Below, piece by piece: positions 56,236-64,000 of a DNA stretch of 64,000 nt. The stretch comes from Xanthoparmelia taractica. Taxonomy: Eukaryota; Ascomycota; Lecanoromycetes; Lecanorales; Parmeliaceae. The notes below the pieces were generated by a model. It ran no database searches, was not told the origin of the DNA, and saw nothing but the letters and a program-made list of their open reading frames with translations. The stretch covers positions 1-64,000 of the forward strand of contig JANQBS010000136.1 in NCBI GenBank assembly GCA_033085395.1, read 5' to 3'. Position numbers and translations under genes: made by a program. The stretch's first letter is position 1. Each line of letters starts with the position of its first letter.

Positions 56236-57962
56236 ATGCTGTCGCGCTCCTTCTTGTCCTCGCCAAAGGCGCTGCGATTGCGGCAAAGATCCGCTCCGAA
56301 AAACTTGACTTTGTCCACTCCATTCCCTAAAACCAATCTGTATTTCTTACAGCGTCTCAACATGGTATGTAACTCCTTTCATCCAGCATATACCAATCCT
56401 TGAATTTGTTGAAGCATTAAAATGAGAAAGTTAGAGCGCTGACACATTCTGATCGCAGTCTACAAGAACAGAAACCGACGCCTATGGCGAAGTACAAGTT
56501 GAATCAAGCAAGTACTGGGGAGCGCAAACGGAGCGCTCGCTGGAGAACTTCAAGATTAATCAGCCTCAAGACCGAATGCCACCACCAGTTATCAGAGCGT
56601 TCGGCATACTAAAGGGAGCCGCAGCGACGGTGAACATGAGATATGGGCTCGGTAATTCTGCTGTCGATCTGAAGGAAGACCCCAACTGAGCGCCATCAAG
56701 ATCCAAAGCTTGGGAAGGCGATCCAGCAAGCGGCCGAAGAGGTTGCTTCCTTGAAGCTCATCGATCATTTCCCTCTCGTGGTATGGCAGACCGGCTCAGG
56801 CACACAATCGAATATGAATGCCAACGAGGTCATATCGAACCGTGCCATCGAGATCTTAGGGGGGACAATGGGCTCAAAGAAACCCGTACACCCCAACGAC
56901 CACGTGAACATGTCCGCTTCCTCCAACGATAGCTTCCCCACTGTTATGCACGTAGCTGCCGTCCTCGAGATCACAGAGTCCCTCATACCCTCAATGCGAA
57001 GCCTACAAGCAGCACTGCAAGCTAAGCGTCAGGAGTTTGACCACATTATCAAGATAGGACGCACACATCTACAAGACGCGACACCCCTGACCCTAGGCCA
57101 AGAATTCTCGGGCTACGTCGCGCAGCTAGAACGAGGCATTGAGCGCGTGCAAGATACTCTCCCTCATCTTCGGCTGCTTGCTCAAGGAGGAACAGCAGTG
57201 GGCACGGGCATAAACACCTTCGAAGGTTTCGCGGAAGCCATAGCAGAGGAGATTAGCAAAATGACAAAAGCCGACTTCAAGACCGCGCCGAACAAGTTCG
57301 AGGCTCTGGCCACACATGATGCAATTGTTGAAGCCTCAGGAGCCCTGAACACGGTAGCGACTTCACTGTTCAAGATTGCGCAGGATATCCGCTATCTAGG
57401 TTCTGGCCCTCGTTGCGGGCTGGGGGAGTTGAAACTCCCAGAGAACGAGCCTGGCTCATCCATCATGCCCGGAAAAGTCAACCCTACACAGTGCGAGGCA
57501 CTGACTATGGTGTGCGCTCAAGTGATTGGGAATCATACAGCCGCAACCATCGGTGGAATGAACGGCCAGTTTGAGCTCAACGTATTCAAGCCCGTCTTGA
57601 TCAGGAATCTGCTCCACAGCATCAGGATCCTCAGTGATGGCATGAGGAGTTTCGAGAAGAATCTCGTCGCAGGCCTAGGAGCTGACGAGGACAGGATCAA
57701 CACGCTTTTGCACCAGAGGTGATTCCTAGCACTCCCATTTGCGCATTGACTCGTTAGCTAATCACAACATCGCAGTCTGATGCTTGTCACCTGTTTGAAT
57801 CCAGTGATTGGTTACGACGCAGCCTCAAAAGTTGCAAAGAACGCCCATAAGAAGGGGTTGACGCTCAAGGAGAGCGCCATGGAGCTGAAGGCGTTAAGCG
57901 AAGAGGACTTTGACAAATACGTGCGACCAGAGCTGATGCTGAGCCCGAGAAGGAAGGAATGA
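56236..57962 (+). CDS. FUM1: Fumarate hydratase, class II (mitochondrial/cytosolic)
   Basis: Exons 56236-56364, 56459-56651, 56701-57718 and 57776-57962 give 508 codons plus stop. The first exon is a mitochondrial presequence (MLSRSFLSSPKALRLRQR and on: Arg/Ser/Leu, no acids). It ends with a Met codon directly before the splice junction, so a cytosolic form could start at that Met. Family motifs: QTGSGTQSNMNANEVISNRA, HVNMSASSNDSFPT, THLQDATPLTLGQEFSGY (catalytic region, about residue 229), and the fumarase/lyase signature GSSIMPGKVNP at about 359-369. The C-terminus (HQSLMLVTCLNPVIGY) is correct only with the last intron removed. It interconverts fumarate and malate in the TCA cycle; in fungi the cytosolic pool also serves the DNA damage response. 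Intact. Confidence 0.95.
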
Positions 57963-58449
57963 AGTAGCCGGTTGGTGTTGGATACATCTTATTTTGTATT
58001 TGCTTTGACGTTGTTATGCAGCGGATTCCCATGATAGCATAGTGTAATGGCTGTAAACACCTCCAGCTTCCATCAAAATTACCGCTGAAAACTTCTCATC
58101 TTTACATTGACCATGGTCAATGACCCGGAGAAATCTATCCTTGATGTCCGTGACTGGCTGGATCAGGGCATTAACGAAGTGAAAGTGTTCTCGCATCATC
58201 ATCAATGTTTTACCTGCTAAGTTTTTCGGCGCTTTAGAAATGTGAATGGTTGAATTACGTGCATGGGATTTCTCGCCCGTTGGACAGATAGCATGCATGA
58301 AATGTGACTAGTCGTTCGTCGAAATGGCGCTAGATCAAATCGCGCTAGTTTGGCAGTCGCGTCGCGCAATCCGCATAATGTACTTAGTTGAAGTCTTTCT
58401 CCACAAACACCATCTCCAGTGCTGAAACTTCCAAATCCAATCAAACAGC
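57963..58449. promoter_or_regulatory. Spacer and promoter between fumarase and SMC5
   Basis: Both genes run in the same direction. Minus-strand frames here have no recognisable content. No clear TATA box. Confidence 0.5.
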
Positions 58450-61400
58450 ATGCCCGTAGCGGTTGTCCCTCGCAGGCGATCGCGAGATGATATCGAAGCT
58501 GATGAGGAAGGCAGCGCCTCCCCAGACGTCATTCCTTCCTCACAACCCGAATTCCCCGCCAACAAGAGAGCCCGCCTTGCCAACGGCAAGGCGTCTTCTT
58601 CACCCAGCGGCGCTCCTCTCACCAATGGCTATCATCCTCCGTCAAGCATATTGCAAAGAGAGACACTGCGAGCGCAGGATTCGCGCAAGAAGTATCAACC
58701 AGGATCTATTGTACGAGTCGAGCTCAAGAATTTTGTCACGTACACGGCTGTGGAGTTTTTCCCAGGACCGAGTCTGAACATGGTTATCGGGCCTAATGGT
58801 ACAGGAAAGAGTACACTAGTATGCGCGATCTGTCTGGGATTGGGGTGGGGACCGCAGGTAAGTCTACAGGAAGAGACAGTTCTACGAATGGACGCTGACG
58901 GGCTACAGCATCTTGGCCGAGCCAAAGAGGTATCGGAATACGTGAAACATGGGTGTCAAGAGGCTATGATCGAAATCGAGCTCGCAAAGGATGGAAAGCG
59001 GTTCAAGAACAACATAACCGTACGCTGTACGATCAAGCGCGACGGCAACAAGACTGCTTTCTCGGTCAACGGCAAGCCACAAGGCAAGAAAGCGATCATT
59101 GAGCTCTGCAGGTCCCTCTCAATTCAGATAGACAACCTGTGTCAGTTCTTGCCGCAAGACAAAGTCGTCGAGTTCGCAGCCATGACGCCAGTCGAGCTAC
59201 TACGGTCGACTCAGAGAGCTGTGGCCTCGCAGGAAATGATCGATATGCATGAGGATCTAAAAGACCTCCGGCGCAAGCAGAAGGATATTCAGGCTAAGAA
59301 CGCTACTGATCAAGAGCAACTCGACAATCTTGAGAGCCGACAACGGTTACAGGAGGCCGACGTCGAACGCATGCGCGAGCGTGAATTGATAGAAAAGCAC
59401 ATCAAAATGCTGGAAGCTGCAAGGCCCTTTGCCGCATATCGAACGGCGAGGTCTGCCTACGGGGAGGCTAAAGAGAGAAAGAAGGCAGCGCAAACTGAGC
59501 TCACGAGGCTGGAAAAAGAAGTAGAGCCAGCATTGAGAGCTGTCAAGGCAAAAGAGCAGTACAAAGCTCAGATTGCGGCTGTCGTGGCCGAGCGGAAACT
59601 TGCCATCAGCAAATCTGAGCGGCACTCTGACGCCATTGATAAGCATTTCAAGGACCTGCAAGACAAACACAACGAGCTTGTGGCCGCTGATTCAGCGGAA
59701 AAAAGTGGGGGCAAGAAACATAGACAAGAAATTGTCAGGCTTGAGGGAGTGATTAACCAGCTGAAGAGGCAAATGGAGGTGGAGCCTCCTGAGCTAGACG
59801 TTCAAGCGTATAACAGGCGCATACGTGAAAAACGCGATGCTGTGGAAAACAGTATGACCAAAATTGGAGATCTGAAGAAACATCAAGAGGAGCTGAGACG
59901 GCGCGGTGTGGACAAAATTCAACGAATCAAACAAGCCGAAGATGAATTGGCCCAATTAGACTCTCAGGCAGGGAAGCAGATGTCCAAACTCCAGGGTCTA
60001 TCACGCGACACGTATAAGCTATGGGAATGGGTACAACAGAATCAGAACCAATTCGAGAGGCCTGTCTTTGGACCACCTATTGTGGAGTGCACAGTCAAGG
60101 ACCCAAAATACGTGGACCATATCGAATCCCTGTTCCAGAAAGGTGTAATGATTTCATTCACTGTGCAGACTAATGCCGATTTCAAGAAGCTTTCGGACCA
60201 AGGTCATGACCGTATGCGTCTGAAAGAGATCAATATCAGAACTGTGCTTAACGGACTCAATCCCTTCCGTCCACCGGTCAGTGTAGAACAGATGAAGCAA
60301 TATGGATTTGAAGGCTGGGCGCTGGACTACCTTAACGGCCCTGATCCCGTACTGGCCATGCTTTGTGGGGAGGTGCACATCCACGAGGCCGGTGTTGCCT
60401 TGCGAGACACCACCCCTCAGCAATTTGGTCTTTTGCAAAACAGCCCTATACAGTCCTGGGTGACCAGCAAATCGACCTACAGGATCACGCGTCGGCGCGA
60501 ATATGGGCCTAGCGCGATGTCCACTCTTGTCAAAAACATTAGAAAAGCCATTGTATGGACGGATCAACCAGTAGATCTGACAGCTAAGCGAGAACTGCAA
60601 GAGAATATTCAAGGCTGGACCGAAGAAGTGGCATCGTTGCAGGCGGAGATGGATGGAGATCAAGAAAAAATCCTGGCATATCGAGATGCGATAAACACCG
60701 ATAGCGAAGAAGGCGTATGATTGTCTCCAGATCCGGAAGCGAGGGACTCTGTCGCTGACTTTTCGTTCAGAAAGCCATCTCGGCCGAAAAAGAAGCCAAG
60801 CAAAAGGCTCTGGGGGAGTTCAAGGCCCTCCCAACAAAACTCGGTATGTCGTCCGAAACTTTGGCCCCTCTGTTGCTCTGACATCCAGCTAGCCGCCCAA
60901 GAAGCGAAATTGGTCACCGCCCAAAATGCTCTCAGTGGTATCAAAGGACGATTGCGTGATATCGTGGAGCAACAGGAAGCTATTGCATTGGAGAGAGGCC
61001 AAATTGCTTTGGATTATGCAGTGCGTCTCCCCAATGATCTGTTTCAAGACATTTTTAACAAGAGGGACAGGACGCTGTCGATGCGCTCAGGGTAGCCCAC
61101 AACAGCCTCCACGAGGCCGAGGTCATGCTCATAGAAGCGACTTCCGACTTTGAAATCCTGAGAGAGCGAAACAGCTCCGTGAAAGAGCTTCTTGAAGAGC
61201 AACACCGACAAGTCGATGCACTGGTTAGAGAGACCGAAGCTTTGCAAAAGACAGCAAAAGCTGTCCTCGATAAATGCACCCGGCTCCTGGAAGGGGTGGA
61301 TGACGAGCTCAGAAGTTTTCTCGTTGCGCTACCGGCGCACCAGACGACAGAGCAGCTCGAGGGCGAAATTGACAGCGAGAGAGCGAGGTTGGAGCTTATG

Positions 61401-62235
61401 CATGAGGGTAATGGGGGTGTGATTAGGGAGTATGAGCAAAGACAGAAAAAGATTGATGCTTTAACGGCCAGGCTTCAGGAGATCAAGAACGCCCTCTCAG
61501 AGTTCGATGACAAGATCAAAGAGCTTAGGGATCAGTGGGAGCCAGAGCTCGACTCGCTCGTTGAAAAGATCAGCAACTCTTTCTCTCTGAACATGGAGCA
61601 GATCAGCTGCGCCGGCGAGGTCGGCATTCACAAGGATGAAGACTTCGACCAGTGGGCTATACAGATTCGCGTCAAGTTCAGGTATATCCATCTCCTTCCA
61701 TTACCCCTGAAGCAAACTCGGCAACTGACTCCCCGCCATCAGAGAATCCGAGCCCCTAACAACCCTTGACTCCCACCGCCAATCCGGAGGCGAACGCGCC
61801 GTCAGCACAATCTTCTACCTCATGTCCCTGCAATCCCTCACCCGCTCTCCCTTCCGCGTCGTCGACGAAATAAACCAGGGCATGGACCCCCGCAACGAAC
61901 GTCTCGTCCACAAACGCATGGTTGGCATCGCGTGCGGCGTCCTCGATGGCGTATCACAGTCCAGCGCCAATCGTCACGAAGACGAAAACGAAGAAGAAGA
62001 CGACGAAAGTGAGAGTGACGAAGCACGTCAAGGCCGCGGCGGCTCCCAGTACTTCCTCATCACCCCCAAACTCCTCCACAACCTCACCTACGAGCGCGGC
62101 ATGCGCGTCCTCTGCATCGCGTCGGGCGAGTACATGCCGCCGGATCGCTCGCGGGTGGATTTCAAGCGGTGCGTGGAGCTGATGAGGGGGCTCAAGGCCG
62201 CGGGCGCTGTGCGTGCTGCTGCTACTGCTGGGTGA
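58450..62235 (+). CDS. SMC5: SMC5, structural maintenance of chromosomes protein of the Smc5/6 complex
   Basis: Exons 58450-60714, 60771-60843, 60893-61020, 61071-61681 and 61743-62235 give 1189 codons plus stop. Walker A is GPNGTGKST at residues 114-122, preceded by VRVELKNFVTYTAVEF. The N-terminal head also contains the SMC5-typical QFLPQDKVVEFAAM. Long coiled-coil arms (many Lys/Glu/Gln heptads) flank a hinge at about residues 525-690. The C-terminal head has the ABC signature SHRQSGGERAVSTIFYLM, built across the last intron, and Walker B FRVVDEINQGMD. The protein pairs with Smc6 in recombination repair and replication-stress tolerance. An acidic insertion (DENEEEDDESESDE) lies in the C-terminal head between Walker B and the end. 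The acceptor of exon 4 could also be a few bases earlier. Intact. Confidence 0.94.
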
Positions 62236-63123
62236 ACTTGGCACCGGCGCGTTTCTACGTCGCTGTGTGTGGTTGGATTGATTGATTGATTGAGCGAGCG
62301 ATGTTGTGGAATGTGGATATTTGTGGATATGAGAGGTGAGGGGGGGGTGTCAATAGTTATGATACCTCCTTGATCGAAGGGATAAAAAGAAATCTTTTAC
62401 ATATCGACCGTGGAGGCAGAAATAAGAAGTCATACTCGAGTTCAAATCACCGCCTCGTAGGTATGAATGATAGATACCCTTATAACTAGAAACCAATTTC
62501 GAACCACTAAAGCACCACCGACAAAGTATATCTCTCTAAGGAATCGTGAAAGACAGCATAATCAAAGTACTTCGAGGTGAAGATGTTTCGAGCATGGACG
62601 ATAGAAAATTGTTACTACGGTAGTGTAAGACTTTTGTGTTGATTGCTACCTTATGCTTTTGACACCAAAAAACAACAAACTGTCCCCGAATACTGCTGAA
62701 TTCTCTCATGTAACAGTTTTTAATACAGCGTGTATGAAACTTTCCTACTCTTTCTTGCTTATATATACTTCTCATCGAGTTGACTTGAAGATGGACTAGA
62801 TTACGCGACAGAATCCACTTGCGAAGAAAAGAAGAAGAACAAAAGATTGAAAGACGGTAAGGTGAATCTCATTGTTGGGGAGGAAGAAGTACGTACTCGT
62901 ATAAAGCTTCGACTCCCTTGTCCGTCGCACCCTCCGTCGAGAACCCTTTTGGAAATAAAGCAGTATCAGTACATCCCCACCGCCTCCAGTAACCCCTGCT
63001 CCCCTATCCCTATCCCGATCCATACCCCCCAAACACCCTCTCGAAACAAACAAACAAACCCCATGCACATCAACACACCCCCACCGCCTCCATCGCCCAA
63101 CCCCACTCTTCTCCAAATCCCCA
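62236..63123. other. Convergent intergenic region
   Basis: Contains a (GATT)n run at about 62276-62292 and AT-rich sequence at 62380-62780. C-rich sequence at 62980-63120 leads into the 3' end of the rhodopsin-domain gene. No gene is supported. Confidence 0.5.
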
Positions 63124-64000
63124 CTATAAGGACAACAGCCCTCGCCCCTCGCCCCCTGTACCCCTGGACGAATCAAGCCACGACCTCGCGGACCCGGGTT
63201 TCTGCTGGACCCCGCCGACGCTATTGCTACAGGAAGCCGACGGGGAGCGGTGGACGGAGGTGCAGTGGTGGCCGGGGCCTAGGATGCTGTAAATGGGGCG
63301 CATGGTGGGGAGGCTGGCGCTGACGATGCCGATGGAGTTTTCGACAATGGCCCAGATGATTGGGTCAACGTCGGCCCCTGCGAGTCGTTAGATTTTGGGG
63401 TGGGTGGGGGGGGGGTAAACTTGGTGGGCGATTTGAAGCGGAATGGGAGAAGGGAGGAAGGAAGGTGGGGGGGAACGTATAGCTTGCGTCTGCGTGGGAG
63501 AGACGTTTGACGGTTGCGGTTCGGTAGGTGCTGGCTATGCAGACGCTAACGGTATAGGGGCTTGTGTCAGTGTGGAGGAGCTGAGAGAACGGGTAAAGGA
63601 GGAGGATGGCAAGGTAACTCACAAGCCGCTTAGAAGGAAGATGCCCACTAGTTGTATCTTCCGATTGCGCTCCATATGTAAGTTCCAGATCAACGGTAGC
63701 GGCAGCAGGACGGTCACGACATCTGAGACCACATTGATGGAGCCAGGTATGGATACTGCCAAAAGGGTGTTCACGCAGGAGCCTTCGACCTTCGCGTCCC
63801 AAGTTTTATGCACCGGCGTGCACTGGAAAACGGAGAGAAATATTTCGGCGATATTGTTGGCCAGGATTACAAAGGCGAAACACCAGAGGAAGGCGGTAAA
63901 GCGAGGGATGAGGCCGAAGATGCGGTGAAAGAGGAGAAGAGCGGAGAATTTGTAGGCGGCAGTGCCAGCGCAATAGAGCACTTTCAATGCCATATTGGTC
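63124..64000 (-). CDS. Rhodopsin-domain (PTH11-like) integral membrane protein, 5' part outside the window
   Basis: The first visible exon runs from the window edge to 63623 and holds three hydrophobic segments. ALKVLYCAGTAAYKFSALLLFHRIF, FAFVILANNIAEIFL (then FQCTPVHKTWD) and NVVSDVVTVLLPLPLIWNL are the blocks of the fungal rhodopsin domain. After a 77-bp intron (GTGAGT donor, GTTAG acceptor) the next exon starts at 63545 (VCIASTYRTATVKRL). A last exon (about 63374-63124) carries IIWAIVENSIGIVSASLPTMRPI, the family ending, and a hydrophilic tail. The join between the second and third parts does not close in phase by one base at a GGGG run, so a frameshift or an odd splice site is possible. 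These proteins are plasma-membrane, GPCR-like fungal proteins, mostly of unknown ligand. The leading 5' part is missing because of the edge. Confidence 0.75.

Noticed and set aside
1..64000. CRISPR arrays, bacterial operons, riboswitches, rRNA genes
   Set aside because: The sequence is eukaryotic with spliced genes; no regularly spaced repeats or rRNA-like conserved blocks were seen.

Overview
The window reads as a piece of a filamentous ascomycete (Pezizomycotina) genome. Genes carry short GT-AG introns of about 45-200 bp. Recognisable families include a NACHT/STAND protein with a fungal N-terminal domain, a Zn2Cys6 regulator, an arrestin-like PY-motif protein and a fungal rhodopsin-domain protein. 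There are GC-balanced gene islands and AT-rich blocks whose former coding frames are full of TAA/TAG, the mark of repeat-induced point mutation (RIP, C to T mainly at CpA). Class or genus cannot be fixed from the sequence alone.

Layout. Positions 1-5805 are a RIP-degraded transposon block. It holds a Ty3/gypsy chromovirus integrase plus chromodomain relic (about 245-1110, one frame), a former ORF with a 147-bp tandem duplication, a less mutated LTR-like island (about 3771-4139) and a 1.2-kb element with inverted termini (4638-5805). Next come a NACHT pseudogene (6634-9550, minus), Rab escort protein (9925-11922), a purine/pyrimidine-rich stretch, a cupin (13235-13987, minus), D-xylose reductase (14759-15833), an UNC-93-like transporter with two nonsense codons (17623-19442), a second AT-rich block with a solo LTR and perfect 5-bp target duplication (20402-20555), and a frameshifted sugar-phosphate cyclase (22047-23614). 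These are followed by a Zn2Cys6 regulator lacking one zinc ligand (25128-27624, minus), an arrestin-like protein (28416-29591), a decayed nucleotidyltransferase/HAD fusion gene (about 30049-31229, minus), an orphan ORF (32714-33418), a decayed sugar transporter (33763-35497, minus), an intact zinc polyol/alcohol dehydrogenase (36560-37890) and a decayed hydrophobic ORF (38314-39343, minus).

From about 39.7 kb on, the content is mostly ordinary conserved genes: RQT4/TRIP4-like (39717-41370), a small membrane/coiled-coil protein (42203-42625, minus), a fungal membrane protein (44077-46402, minus), SHB17-like phosphatase (47326-48278), a Pho85-type cyclin (50394-52734, minus), fumarase (56236-57962), SMC5 (58450-62235) and the 3' part of a rhodopsin-domain membrane protein running off the right edge (63124-64000, minus).

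The genes do not form one pathway. The clearest pattern is a contrast: the first about 40 kb is accessory territory with at least six genes carrying disabling lesions, interspersed with transposon debris, while the right third is conserved housekeeping. Exon boundaries were read by eye from splice sites, frame continuity and family expectation; reading-frame arithmetic closes for every intact multi-exon model except the junction between the second and third exons of the edge-truncated last gene.
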